DNA from: Pontibacter kalidii
Lineage (GTDB): Bacteria; Bacteroidota; Bacteroidia; Cytophagales; Hymenobacteraceae
Length of the DNA: 64,000 nucleotides
Direction of reading: 5' to 3'
Assembly: GCF_026278245.1 (NCBI RefSeq)
Contig: NZ_CP111079.1
Span: 2,606,501-2,670,500, forward strand
Under the pieces are notes generated by a model. It saw nothing but the letters and a program-made list of their open reading frames with translations, ran no database searches and was not told the origin of the DNA. The translations under genes and the position numbers were made by a program. Positions 1 to 8,277 of this stretch are shown in pieces. Numbering within the stretch: the stretch's first letter is position 1; each line of letters opens with the position of its first letter.

Positions 1-1
1 G

Positions 2-115
2 GACAACCCGCGCCAGGCGCTGCTCCACTTTCTGGAAAGCGCTTACCAGGCAGGGGCAAAGCTGGCAAAGTGGCCTGTCGAGGAACTGGTGGTAAAGCCG
101 CTGAGTGAGCTGTAG
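2..115 (+). CDS. C-terminal end of a DUF5996-like protein (partial)
   Basis: Only the last 37 codons are in the window, read in frame 2 and ending in TAG at 113-115. The tail (ALLHFLESAYQAG..AKW..EEL) resembles what I remember of the C-terminus of DUF5996 proteins, which ends in a similar helix followed by a Trp and an acidic stretch. The function of DUF5996 is unknown. The match rests on a short tail, so the assignment is tentative, but coding is likely because the frame stays open to the window edge and uses the GC-rich codons of its neighbours. Confidence 0.55.
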   Translation, partial: DNPRQALLHFLESAYQAGAKLAKWPVEELVVKPLSEL

Positions 116-207
116 GTCCACTGATAAAGTATAAAAATATAGCCAGCGCTGCCCTAGCGCCTTATTTTATCCTGAGTTGCCGTAAAGCAGTACAAACCCG
201 ATTAACT

Positions 208-1326
208 ATGCACAAAGGCCGGAGTAGCGTTTGCTTTTTAGGATGGTTAGTGTCGCTCTTGTTTCTGCCTGGTATGGCTGCACCTGCCCTTGCACAAACC
301 GATGCCTCAGCGCCTGCCCTCCACATTGGACTGCGCACGCATTACGGCTTCATCATACCGCATTCGGCGGCCATACGCGAGGTGTCCTTTTCCCACCCCA
401 GGGCCTTGGAGCTGGACCTGAGCCTGCACTTTACCAGCGAGCAGGCCTGGCAGTACATCCAGGGCTACCCGCGGTTGGGCGTCTCTTTGGCCTATACCAG
501 CTTCGACAACCCGGAGGTGCTGGGCAATGCCTATGTGCTCCTGCTATACGTGGAGCCATTTCTGTCGGCGCATAAGCGGTTCAGCCTTTCGTTCCGTTTG
601 GGTGGGGGGATTTCACACCAGGATAACGTGTACGACTCCATCAGCAATCCGCAAAACCAGTTTTACAGCACCAAGATAGCTTTTCCGCTAACGGTGAACC
701 TGATGAGCAACTACCGCCTCAGCGACACCTGGCTACTCCGGGCTGGTGCCACCTACAGCCACATCTCCAACGGCGGCATCCGGCAACCCAACAAAGGTAT
801 AAACTACCCCATGGCTACCCTCGGGGTGGACTACGCCCTACGCACTGCTGCGTTTCCCGAACGGCACCTGCAAAAGCATGGCCCGCTGAGGCAGGAGCGG
901 TATTACCTGCTGGCGCTGCTGGGCACCCTAAAAGACGAACGGGCAGACCCTGAGGACAAGCAGCCGCTCTGGGGCCTCACAACGTACGCCAGCCAGCGTA
1001 TCGGCAGGCTTAGCGCCTTGGCAGCCGGGGCCGAGTGGGTGGCAGATTACTCTATTAAGAGGGAGTTGGAGCAGAAAAAGGATGATACAGACTTCCAGCG
1101 GGGCGCCATGCTGGCCGGTCACGAACTGTACATAGGCAGGTTCCGGTTTAACCAGATGCTCGGTATCTACATTTACGCTCCGCACAAAGCGCGCGACCCG
1201 GTGTACCAGCGCTGGGGGCTGGAGTACCATACTGCCGACGGCCTGTATGTCGGTATCAACCTGAAAGCACACCGGCATGTGGCGGATTTTATGGATGTAC
1301 GGGTGGGGTGGCGCCTTGGAACGTAA
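208..1326 (+). CDS. Acyloxyacyl hydrolase, PagL-like lipid A deacylase
   Basis: Predicted outer-membrane beta-barrel enzyme that removes an ester-linked acyl chain from lipid A. A signal peptide covers about residues 1-29, ending ALAQ. The PagL signature is visible: SHISNGG at 184-190 gives the catalytic His185 and Ser187, and PNKGIN follows at 194-199. At 372 residues it is about twice the length of Pseudomonas PagL. The PagL-like part ends near residue 212 and about 160 residues of further predicted beta strands follow, a size I recall for Bacteroidota members. It stands alone on the plus strand with no obvious partner. Family assignment is fairly safe; the substrate is inferred. Confidence 0.8.
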   Translation: MHKGRSSVCFLGWLVSLLFLPGMAAPALAQTDASAPALHIGLRTHYGFIIPHSAAIREVSFSHPRALELDLSLHFTSEQAWQYIQGYPRLGVSLAYTSFDNPEVLGNAYVLLLYVEPFLSAHKRFSLSFRLGGGISHQDNVYDSISNPQNQFYSTKIAFPLTVNLMSNYRLSDTWLLRAGATYSHISNGGIRQPNKGINYPMATLGVDYALRTAAFPERHLQKHGPLRQERYYLLALLGTLKDERADPEDKQPLWGLTTYASQRIGRLSALAAGAEWVADYSIKRELEQKKDDTDFQRGAMLAGHELYIGRFRFNQMLGIYIYAPHKARDPVYQRWGLEYHTADGLYVGINLKAHRHVADFMDVRVGWRLGT

Positions 1327-1530
1327 TTACTGTTATACTTGCTTCGGCCATACTTTATACTTCTCTGGCGCCAACGTCCGCTTGTGCCTTCACTTAGCCG
1401 CTGCTTTCTGCAACTGGACACAAGCTATCCTTATTAGCCACCGTTCATCCACGGCTTTACAACCTGCTCGTTTCATCTCCTACTTTGGCTCCCTCATGGC
1501 CGGGAGGCCTCGTCCTCGGGCATCGCGCTG

Positions 1531-1594
1531 TCTATTGAAGCTGCTCCTCGCTTCGCTCCGGGCTGCTGAGCAAGCTCAGCACCGCATCAATAGA
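1531..1594. repeat. Nested inverted repeat, possible structured RNA or REP-like unit
   Basis: Outer arms tctattga (1531-1538) and tcaataga (1587-1594) enclose an inner pair gctgagc (1565-1571) and gctcagc (1574-1580). The whole could fold as a long stem with an internal hairpin. It lies in non-coding DNA among other palindromic repeats, so a REP-like element is more likely than a dedicated ncRNA. Confidence 0.5.
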
Positions 1595-1756
1595 AGGCGC
1601 TCAACCCAAGGACTGGGAATCGTTCGATAGCCGCTGCTGACGAAGCCTCAGCCAAGTCCCCCTTTGAAGAGGGTAGGAGGATGTAACCGTCTGCTGACAA
1701 TTCCCCTCCTCTGGACTAGCCAAAACGTGAGTTTTTAGCTAGCGTGCGAAGCTCTC

Positions 1757-1884
1757 AGGGGTGGGTTTATACTTGTAGGGACAGATCGCGACCTGCCCGC
1801 TTCCGGCATCAACTATGAAACTTATACTTCAGCATGAGCAATTACAGGCTCCCCTCCTTGGTTAAGGAGGGGCAGGGGTGGTTT
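1757..1884. repeat. Dispersed repeat families A and B, first copies
   Basis: Family B lies at 1757-1800: a GGGGTGGG stretch, then TAGGGACAG and the palindromic core TCGCGA. Family A lies at 1851-1884: hairpin cccctcctt/aaggagggg (1851-1859 and 1864-1872) followed by GCAGGGGTGG. Both recur in inverted orientation at 4551-4683. Confidence 0.8.
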
Positions 1885-1925
1885 GATCCGGTACTGCAGA
1901 AAATCCTGATGCGAATATTATATCG

Positions 1926-1933
1926 TACCTTTG
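1926..1933 (+). promoter_or_regulatory. Candidate -7 promoter element of the helicase gene
   Basis: TACCTTTG matches the Bacteroidota primary sigma factor -7 consensus TAnnTTTG. It lies 23 bases before the helicase ATG. No clear TTG -33 element was found at the usual spacing, so this is a moderate call. Confidence 0.45.
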
Positions 1934-1956
1934 CCCAATACATTATTTAAAGCAAT

Positions 1957-3099
1957 ATGTCATTCTCATCCCTGGGCCTCTCAGCACCGCTAGTTAGAGC
2001 TATTGAAGCGCAACAGTATACTACTCCCTATCCCATACAGCAGGAAGCTATACCTGCCATGCTTCAGGGCAAGGATATTCTTGGGCTCGCGCAAACCGGC
2101 TCGGGTAAAACGGCCAGCTATGTGCTGCCTGTCCTGGAGAAGCTGCAGCGTGCATCTCCGAGCCAGAGCAGAGCGGTGCCGGTGCTGATACTGGTACCCA
2201 CCCGGGAGCTGGCCGTGCAGGTAAACGAGGTGCTGCGCTCCTTTGCCAGGGAGCTGCCACGCCAGGTTAAGTCCATGGCTGTGTTTGGCGGTGTATCTAT
2301 CAACCCCCAAATGATGAAGCTGCATGGAACAGACGTGCTCATCGCCACACCCGGCCGCTTGCTGGACTTGGTGGAGCACAAGGCGGTTCAGTTGTCGGAG
2401 GTAAAGCTGCTGGTGCTCGACGAGGCAGATAAAATGCTGAACCTGGGTTTTAAGGAGGAGGTTGAAAAGATCTTTTCTTTACTACCAGCAAAGCGCCAGA
2501 ATGTCCTGTTCTCCGCCACTCTGCACGAAGAAGTAGCTTTTATTGTAGCTGACATGCTGCACAACCCGGTCAAGATCAAAATTGAGGAAGAGGCCGTGGT
2601 GCCGGAGCTGATCAACCAGACAGCCTACCAGGTGGCGGCGGAGCGTAAAGGCCCCCTGCTGCGCTACCTCATCAAGCAAAATGTTATGCAGCAGGTGCTG
2701 GTGTTCGCTTCCTCTATCCGCACCGCAAACAACGTGGCGGCAAAGCTGGTGAAAAATGGCATCGAGGCGACCGCTTTCCACGGCGATAAAAGCCAGGGAG
2801 CCAGAACCGAGGCACTCCGCCAGTTCAAGGCCGGCAAGCTGCGCGTGCTGGTAGCCACCGATCTGGCCTCCCGTGGCATCGACATTAAATACCTTCCCCA
2901 TGTGATCAATTATGAGCTGCCGCGCTCACCAAAAGATTATGTGCACCGCATTGGCCGAACCGGACGTGCAGAAGCCTCCGGAGAAGCTATTTCGCTGATT
3001 TCGCCGGATGAGGAGCACCATTTTAAGGTAATCCAGAAGAAGATGGGCAAGCGCGTTCCCATGACACCGACAGATGAGATTGATCTGGCTGGGTTTTAA
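1957..3099 (+). CDS. DEAD-box ATP-dependent RNA helicase
   Basis: RNA-unwinding ATPase acting in the cytoplasm on structured RNA, for example during ribosome assembly or RNA decay. The motifs are complete and in order: Q-motif region near residue 20-26, motif I AQTGSGKT, Ia PTRELAVQ, Ib TPGR, motif II DEAD, motif III SAT, motif V ATDLASRGIDI and motif VI HRIGRTGRA. At 380 residues it is a minimal helicase core without the long basic C-terminal tail of many RhlE or CshA proteins; it stops soon after the second RecA domain. It has its own promoter candidate and converges on menB across a shared hairpin. Confidence 0.92.
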   Translation: MSFSSLGLSAPLVRAIEAQQYTTPYPIQQEAIPAMLQGKDILGLAQTGSGKTASYVLPVLEKLQRASPSQSRAVPVLILVPTRELAVQVNEVLRSFARELPRQVKSMAVFGGVSINPQMMKLHGTDVLIATPGRLLDLVEHKAVQLSEVKLLVLDEADKMLNLGFKEEVEKIFSLLPAKRQNVLFSATLHEEVAFIVADMLHNPVKIKIEEEAVVPELINQTAYQVAAERKGPLLRYLIKQNVMQQVLVFASSIRTANNVAAKLVKNGIEATAFHGDKSQGARTEALRQFKAGKLRVLVATDLASRGIDIKYLPHVINYELPRSPKDYVHRIGRTGRAEASGEAISLISPDEEHHFKVIQKKMGKRVPMTPTDEIDLAGF

Positions 3100-3320
3100 G
3101 CAAGGATGCTGTTAAGAATTTTACAGTTGCCTGAGACTAGGCCCTTGCAGGTGTTATCACCTACAAGAAAACAGCTGTTGCAGTATAAGTTGTTGGTGAA
3201 TAACACCAACAATGGCAAGGGATAATAAGCCGAGAGATGAGTCTTTTAACTTTGTCGTTCCGGAAGAATCCTGGTGGCAAGCAGTAGTGGCGCATCATCT
3301 TCGTCTACCTGACTCGCCCA

Positions 3321-3340
3321 CAAGATTCTTTCAGGATGAC
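3321..3340. repeat. Dispersed repeat family D, copy 1
   Basis: Caagattctttcaggatgac, nearly identical to 4910-4930 and, in inverted orientation, to 54838-54858. It holds the imperfect inverted repeat GATTC-TTTCA-GGATG seen in all three copies. Confidence 0.75.
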
Positions 3341-3368
3341 AATGAGCACACATTAGTTAGCTTGTAAA

Positions 3369-3426
3369 ATGTCCGTAAACAAAGACAGGCGAGCCTTGCG
3401 GTTCGCCTGTCTTTGTTTACGGACAT
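3369..3426. terminator. Bidirectional terminator between helicase and menB
   Basis: The arms 3369-3392 and 3403-3426 are perfect reverse complements over 24 bases. Three more pairs, one of them G-U, close the stem on a TTGC loop, making it about 27 bp. It sits 9 bases past the menB stop on the minus strand and serves the convergent helicase gene from the other side. It is unusually long for an intrinsic terminator. Confidence 0.85.
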
Positions 3427-3434
3427 ACTTCCTG

Positions 3435-4277
3435 CTACGGAATCCACTTGATATCAGAGAAATCAGGCTTGCGCTTCTCCAGGAACGCATTGCGGCCTTC
3501 TTTGGCCTCCTCTGTCATATAAGCCAGTCGGGTGGCCTCTCCGGCAAATACCTGCTGCCCTACCATTCCGTCGTCGGTGAGGTTAAAGGCGAACTTAAGC
3601 ATTTTGATAGACGTTGGCGATTTTGCCAGGATCTCCTGCGCCCACTGGTAAGCGGTATCCTCCAGCTCGTCGTGCGGAATTACGGCGTTCACCATACCCA
3701 TATCGTAAGCATCCTGTGCGGAGTAGTTACGGCCTAGGAAGAAGATCTCGCGGGCGCGCTTCTGCCCTACCATTTTGGCCAGGTAAGCCGAGCCGTAGCC
3801 ACCGTCGAAGCTGGTCACGTCGGCATCGGTTTGCTTAAAGATCGCGTGCTCCTTGCTGGCCAGCGTCAGGTCGCAGACTACGTGCAGCGAGTGGCCACCA
3901 CCTACTGCCCAGCCTGGCACTACGGCGATCACTACCTTTGGCATGAAGCGGATCAGGCGCTGCACCTCCAGGATGTTCAGGCGTGGCATACCGGCCTCAT
4001 CCACATAGCCCTGGAAGCCGCGGGCATTCTGGTCGCCGCCGCTGCAGAACGAGTAAACGCCGTCTTTAGTCGAGGGCCCTTCGGCAGAAAGCAGCACCAC
4101 GCCTATCGAAGTATCCTCGCGGGCATCCAGGAAGGCCTCAAAAAGCTCTGCCACCGTTTTAGGGCGGAAGGCGTTGCGCACATTTGGCCTGTTAAACGCG
4201 ATACGGGCCACCCCACCCGATTTTTTGTAGGTGATATCTTCGTATTCTTTGACAGTTGTCCAGTTTGCTTTGCTCAT
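3435..4277 (-). CDS. menB: 1,4-dihydroxy-2-naphthoyl-CoA synthase
   Basis: Cytoplasmic crotonase-fold enzyme that closes the second ring of the menaquinone headgroup by converting o-succinylbenzoyl-CoA to DHNA-CoA. The family hallmarks are present: CSGGDQ, PGWAVGGGHSLH, SFDGGYGSAYLA, FLGRNYSAQDA and the C-terminal tail EGRNAFLEKRKPDFS. The stretch KQTDADVTSFDGG has Asp where E. coli-type enzymes have the Gly that makes room for bicarbonate. That marks a type II enzyme, like that of Mycobacterium, which uses its own carboxylate rather than bound bicarbonate. The length, 280 residues, is normal. It stands alone, with no other men genes nearby. Confidence 0.95.
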   Translation of the reverse strand: MSKANWTTVKEYEDITYKKSGGVARIAFNRPNVRNAFRPKTVAELFEAFLDAREDTSIGVVLLSAEGPSTKDGVYSFCSGGDQNARGFQGYVDEAGMPRLNILEVQRLIRFMPKVVIAVVPGWAVGGGHSLHVVCDLTLASKEHAIFKQTDADVTSFDGGYGSAYLAKMVGQKRAREIFFLGRNYSAQDAYDMGMVNAVIPHDELEDTAYQWAQEILAKSPTSIKMLKFAFNLTDDGMVGQQVFAGEATRLAYMTEEAKEGRNAFLEKRKPDFSDIKWIP

Positions 4278-4550
4278 GTCTTCAGATTTTTTGTAAAAAT
4301 ACGGCTTTTCATACTTTGGTGCACAATGCCGCTGGTGATTTAAGGGAGAAGCGGTGACTTAGGCTATACCTGGAACATTGCCAAAGTATAAAATCCACAT
4401 CACATGCCGCAAGTTTAGCGAAGCGTACCTTGTAGCTATACATGAGGGCAGTTTGTAACTGCCTTGCTTTAATAAAGCAAGGGCTGCCAAGACTATGGCT
4501 ATACTTTGGTATGCGATGCCGATGGTGTTCATTTATGCTTCCTAAAATAT

Positions 4551-4744
4551 CCAACCACCCCTGCCCCTCCTTATCAAAGGAGGGGAATCTGCATTTATTT
4601 TTGTTCAAAGTATAAGTTCCATAGCTTATGCCTTCGCACGGACAGGTCGCGACCTGTCCCTACAAAGCATAACCCACCCCCTCCCATTTGCTGGCGCGGG
4701 TATGTAACCCGTGTCTCCTTATACTGTCGGATTTGCAATCCGAC
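4551..4744. repeat. Cluster of dispersed repeats A, B and C
   Basis: Family A (4551-4585) is the inverted copy of 1851-1884, with hairpin cccctcctt/aaggagggg. Family B (4636-4683) is the inverted copy of 1757-1800 and contains a perfect 20-base palindrome at 4640-4659 centred on TCGCGA. Family C (4726-4744) is gtcggatt-tgc-aatccgac, a perfect hairpin that recurs at 54936-55065. Confidence 0.8.
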
Positions 4745-4909
4745 TGGGCCAGAGGCCCAACGATAGCCAGTCACGAGCGTGGACGCTCGCGCTATCAGGA
4801 TAGAACTTAATGGAGAATGAAACGCCCCAGCCCCTTTGTTTTCCTGTTAAGAAACTTGATTGAAAAGAGGGCCCCTTCGCCGGGAGGTTAAGCTTTTGCT
4901 ATTTGCTAA

Positions 4910-4930
4910 CAAGATCCTTTCAGGATGACA
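4910..4930. repeat. Dispersed repeat family D, copy 2
   Basis: The sequence is cAAGATCCTTTCAGGATGAC followed by A; the core GATCCTTTCAGGAT is an inverted repeat. It differs from copy 1 at one base over the shared 20. Confidence 0.75.
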
Positions 4931-5074
4931 AAAGAAAGAGAATGTGAAACGGCCCTGGCCTTCCGAAGTGGGGAATAACCTGCTAATTTATACTTTCCTG
5001 CTCCCGCAGAAAGCAAGTTAAAGCCTTATTCTGTCTCATTTTTTTCTTGGAATTGAACCCAATATACTAGAATT

Positions 5075-5220
5075 GTCCCCTTGAGGGGACTACAGGGGTA
5101 TAATGCTACGAAGCAAACTGCTGTTGCTAGTAATAAGTGATGAACCTGCAGGTGTAAACACCCCTATGACCTATGGTCGCGAGTTTCAAACTCTCGTTCT
5201 CACTTGTCCTCAAGGGGATA
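5075..5220. repeat. Dispersed repeat family E, inverted pair
   Basis: The left unit is the hairpin gtcccc-ttga-ggggac (5075-5090) followed by ACAGGGGT. The right unit is an inverted relative: ACACCCCTATGACC near 5158-5172, then TTGTCCTCAAGGGGATA at 5204-5220. The same convergent arrangement recurs at 55156-55266. Confidence 0.7.
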
Positions 5221-5360
5221 GTTATTCACTACTGTTGGTACTGTTGACCCTAAGAGGTCGGAATCTGAAAAAGTTACGGGACAAGAAAAGGTTATAAACT
5301 TGCGCCAAATGCAGCCACAAGTTATGCTACTGGTAAACTTACGATATACCCAAAACAGAA

Positions 5361-5392
5361 AAGCCGCTCCGGTTATACTTCCAGAGCGGCTT
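5361..5392 (-). terminator. Intrinsic terminator of the M13 peptidase gene
   Basis: Arms aagccgctc (5361-5369) and gagcggctt (5384-5392) form a 9-bp stem. On the minus strand it is followed by TTCTGTTTTG. It lies about 30 bases past the peptidase stop codon. Confidence 0.75.
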
Positions 5393-5422
5393 CTCATACT
5401 TTATACTTGCGTCAGATCCGGA

Positions 5423-7483
5423 TTACCAGATTCTGATTCTCTCTTCCGGAGCTTTGTACAGCTTGTCGCCAGGCTGCACGTTGAACGCTTCGTACCAGGC
5501 ATCCATGTTCACCAACGGGCCAACCGTTCTGTACTGGCCAGGTGAATGCGGGTCTGTTACGATCTGCTGGGCAGCGGCCTCTGGCAGAATGTTGCCTCTC
5601 CATACCTGTGCCCAGGACAGGAAGAAACGCTGATCCGGCGTAAAGCCGTCGATCTTCTCATCTGACTGACCCTGCTCGGTCATTTTGAAGGCTTCGTAAG
5701 CACCGGCCAGGCCACCCAGGTCACCAATGTTCTCACCCAGCGTCAGCTGGCCGTTTACGTTGATAGAGTCCAGCACCGTATAGCCGTCATACTGCTCTTT
5801 CAGCAGCTTCGCTTTTGCCTTGAACTTAGCCAGGTCTTCTTCCTGCCACCAGTTGCGCAGCGTACCGTCTTTGTCGTACTGGCTGCCGGAGTCGTCGAAA
5901 CCGTGGGAGATCTCGTGGCCTATAACGGCACCAATACCGCCGTAGTTCACCGCGTCATCCGCCTTCGGGTCGAAGAACGGGAACTGCAGGATACCAGCCG
6001 GAAACACGATCTCGTTCATCACCGGGCTGTAGTAAGCGTTAACGGTCGGAGGTGTCATGCCCCAACGCTCACGGTCTACCGGCTTGCCCAATTGGCTCAC
6101 CATTTTGTTGTAGCCCCACTCGCCGGAGTTGCGCACGTTGGCAAAGAAAGCATCACGCTTGATCTCCAGCCCTTCATAAGTCTCCCACTTATCCGGGTAA
6201 CCCACCTTCGGACGGAAAGCATGTAGCTTGGCAAGCGCTTTCTCTTTTGTCTCGGCACTCATCCAGTCCAGTTTGTTGATGCGGATCTCGTAAGCCTTGA
6301 TCAGGTTGGCGATCATCTCGTTCATCCTGGCCTTAGCCTCCGGCTTAAAGTGCTTCTGCACATACAGCTGGCCCAGCAACTCACCAATGGTGCGGTCAGT
6401 CAGCTGCGACATGCGCTGCCAGCGTGGCGTCTGTACTTTCTGGCCGCTCAATGCTTGGTTATAAGCAAAGTTAGCATCTGCAAACGGGGTGCTCAGGTAT
6501 GGCGCAGCCTGCTTCAGCACGTTCCACTGCAGGTAGGTCTGCCAATCTGTAATCGGTGTAGAGCCCAACAGACCGTTTAATTCAGAGAAGAACTTCGGGT
6601 TGTTCACCAGGATGGTGTCCTCGCCAGTTACCTTCATCTTGGCCATCAGCGGCTGCCAGTCTATGTTAGAGGTGGTTTTGCTGAAATCGGCAACGGCAAA
6701 CTTGTTGTAGGTTTTGTATGGGTCGCGCATCTCTACGCGTGCCATCTGTGCCTCAGCCATCTTCTTCTCCAGGTTAAAGATGGTCTCTGCATGCTGCTTG
6801 GCTTTGGCTTCAGAAGTACCGGTTAGCGTAAACAGTTTGGTGATGTAGGTTTTGTAAGCCTCCTGGATCTTCTGCGTGCGAGCATCATCCTTCAGGTAGT
6901 AGTCGCGGTCCGGCAGTGTGGTACCGCCCTGGCTGAACTGCGGGATCATGGTGTTAGGGTCCTTACGGTCCTGGCCCACATAGAAGCCGAACATCGGGGA
7001 GCCCACGCCGGAGGTTCTCTGGTAAGCCACCTCATTCAGAACGCCTTGCACGTTCTTCACTTTGCCGGCTCTTTTCAAGTCTTTTTTGATAGGCTTATAA
7101 CCCAGCTTGTCAATAGCAGCGCTGTCCATGGCAGAAGCATAGAAATCGCCCACGCGCTTGTTCACAGAGCCGGTTGCAGCGCTCTTGTCGGCTGCTGCCT
7201 CCTCCAGAATGTCTTTTACAGCCTGGATGTTAAACTCTCGCAGCAGGTTAAAGCTTCCCCAACGGGTTTCCTTGGCCGGCACGGGGTTGTTTTTAACCCA
7301 GGCACCGCCGGCGTAAGTATAAAAGTCGTCGCCTGGCTTTACCGAAAGGTCCATGTTGGCCTTGTCGATAAACGGTGTTTTTGTTTCAGCGCTTTGCTGG
7401 GCGGTACCTTCTGCGCCATACAGCACAGCGGCACCGAAGAGTAGTAGTCTCAGGTGATTCTTCCAGTTCGACATGTTTTTCAT
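5423..7483 (-). CDS. M13 family zinc metallopeptidase (neprilysin/PepO-like)
   Basis: Exported gluzincin that cleaves oligopeptides. A signal peptide covers about residues 1-29 (ending GTAQQ), with no lipobox cysteine, so it is probably periplasmic or secreted. The catalytic motif HEISH is seen in VIGHEISHGFDDSG, the third zinc ligand in ENIGDLGGL, and the substrate-binding NAYYSP motif in TVNAYYSPVMNEIVFPAGIL. The 686-residue length fits M13_N plus M13_C. The C-terminus ends RIRIW, a variant of the usual CxVW ending. It is monocistronic with its own terminator. A later start at the second Met (MSNWKN) is possible and would keep the signal peptide. Confidence 0.93.
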   Translation of the reverse strand: MKNMSNWKNHLRLLLFGAAVLYGAEGTAQQSAETKTPFIDKANMDLSVKPGDDFYTYAGGAWVKNNPVPAKETRWGSFNLLREFNIQAVKDILEEAAADKSAATGSVNKRVGDFYASAMDSAAIDKLGYKPIKKDLKRAGKVKNVQGVLNEVAYQRTSGVGSPMFGFYVGQDRKDPNTMIPQFSQGGTTLPDRDYYLKDDARTQKIQEAYKTYITKLFTLTGTSEAKAKQHAETIFNLEKKMAEAQMARVEMRDPYKTYNKFAVADFSKTTSNIDWQPLMAKMKVTGEDTILVNNPKFFSELNGLLGSTPITDWQTYLQWNVLKQAAPYLSTPFADANFAYNQALSGQKVQTPRWQRMSQLTDRTIGELLGQLYVQKHFKPEAKARMNEMIANLIKAYEIRINKLDWMSAETKEKALAKLHAFRPKVGYPDKWETYEGLEIKRDAFFANVRNSGEWGYNKMVSQLGKPVDRERWGMTPPTVNAYYSPVMNEIVFPAGILQFPFFDPKADDAVNYGGIGAVIGHEISHGFDDSGSQYDKDGTLRNWWQEEDLAKFKAKAKLLKEQYDGYTVLDSINVNGQLTLGENIGDLGGLAGAYEAFKMTEQGQSDEKIDGFTPDQRFFLSWAQVWRGNILPEAAAQQIVTDPHSPGQYRTVGPLVNMDAWYEAFNVQPGDKLYKAPEERIRIW

Positions 7484-7825
7484 CGAAGGTTGTTATAGGT
7501 TATAAAGTAAGGATAAATGCCGGAGTGATTTTGTAGATCAGTTTCCGGCTCTAAAAATAGTATTTTAATATAAAACGGACGCGCACAATCGTCTTTCAGC
7601 AGCTTTTATTCGTCTTTAACAAGAACGGCTACCATAAAATTCATACTTTCAGGTATAGCCATACTTTGTTCGGCGTCCCGCAAGTATAAATCAGTCTGTG
7701 CTCTTAGAGTGGTTTTGAAGTATAAAGTTTAATCCGGAAGTATAATTTCTGACGCTGCCCCAGCCACACGGGGTTGGTGATAAGTATGAACGGGGGATGC
7801 CGCTTCAGGTATGGCAAAATTCCGG
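7484..7825. other. Intergenic region with clustered AAGTATA copies
   Basis: No gene found in 342 bases. AAGTATA occurs at 7682, 7718 and 7738, three copies within 63 bases. It must hold the peptidase promoter, but I could not pick out a clear TAnnTTTG on the minus strand. Confidence 0.5.
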
Positions 7826-8194
7826 TCAGTTAACTTTGGGCTTGAGGAACACTTTGAAATACTGCCGGTAGTTGCCGACCAGGATGCCGTACAGCAGCAG
7901 GTTAACGATAGCGATAGGCCAGTTCCGGTGGTCTATCAGCAGGTGGTAAAGTGCGATATTCACCACCACCGGACCTAAGAGCACCAGGGCGGCCAGCACA
8001 AACCTATTGAGCAAAAGCAACAGCCCTGCAATAACCTCAATGGCTTTTATAAAGAGAATGAGACCACTCGTAACCAATATTTCCATAAAAGGGTGGTACT
8101 CCGGCACTGGGATGAAAGTATAAAACCCATTCAGGCCAATCACCAGGAAGATCAGCCCTAATAAGACTCTGGCTATTTGAACTGCTGTTTTCAT
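7826..8194 (-). CDS. DoxX family membrane protein
   Basis: Small inner-membrane protein of 122 residues with four hydrophobic helices: about 5-25 (IARVLLGLIFLVIGLNGF), 40-62, 66-90 and 95-112. The first helix with LGLIFLVIGLNG, and the middle KAIEVIAGLLLL, are typical of the DoxX superfamily, whose members are linked to quinone-related or oxidative-stress complexes. An open frame extends upstream to 8308, but it would overlap the neighbouring gene and adds a non-hydrophobic leader; the Met at 8194 starts right before the first helix. It lies 83 bases downstream of the TPR gene on the same strand. Confidence 0.75.
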   Translation of the reverse strand: MKTAVQIARVLLGLIFLVIGLNGFYTFIPVPEYHPFMEILVTSGLILFIKAIEVIAGLLLLLNRFVLAALVLLGPVVVNIALYHLLIDHRNWPIAIVNLLLYGILVGNYRQYFKVFLKPKVN

Positions 8195-8277
8195 GGAGTG
8201 GGTTTGAAGGTCTCGTACATGAGATGAGAAAGGCGTAGCCGAGTAGGAAGCCTGTGCCGGGTTGATTGGAGTAATTT

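Larger units (their letters stand above)
1327..1956. other. Gene-free stretch with structured repeats
   Basis: I see no convincing gene in these 630 bases. They hold several TATACTT copies, a nested inverted repeat (1531-1594) and copies of two dispersed repeat families (1757-1884). The last 35 bases carry a promoter candidate for the helicase gene. Confidence 0.7.
3100..3434. other. Convergent intergenic region
   Basis: No gene seen. It holds a family D repeat at 3321-3340 (caagattctttcaggatgac) and the strong hairpin at 3369-3426. A related fragment (aagaatcctggtggcaag) occurs near 3265-3285. Confidence 0.6.
4278..5422. other. Long gene-free stretch rich in dispersed repeats
   Basis: About 1.1 kb without a credible gene; the short open frames have no recognisable product and run through repeats. 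Contents in order: family A at 4551-4585, family B at 4636-4683, family C at 4726-4744, family D at 4910-4930, a family E pair at 5075-5220, and the peptidase terminator at 5361-5392. Several AAGTATA/TATACTT copies are scattered through it. Confidence 0.7.

Noticed and set aside
1277..1630. Plus-strand open frame after the lipid A deacylase
   Set aside because: It overlaps the deacylase end and then runs through a structured repeat; low-complexity translation.
4278..5422. CRISPR array or insertion sequence in the repeat-rich spacer
   Set aside because: Repeats are not regularly spaced, have no unique spacers, and no transposase or cas gene is present.
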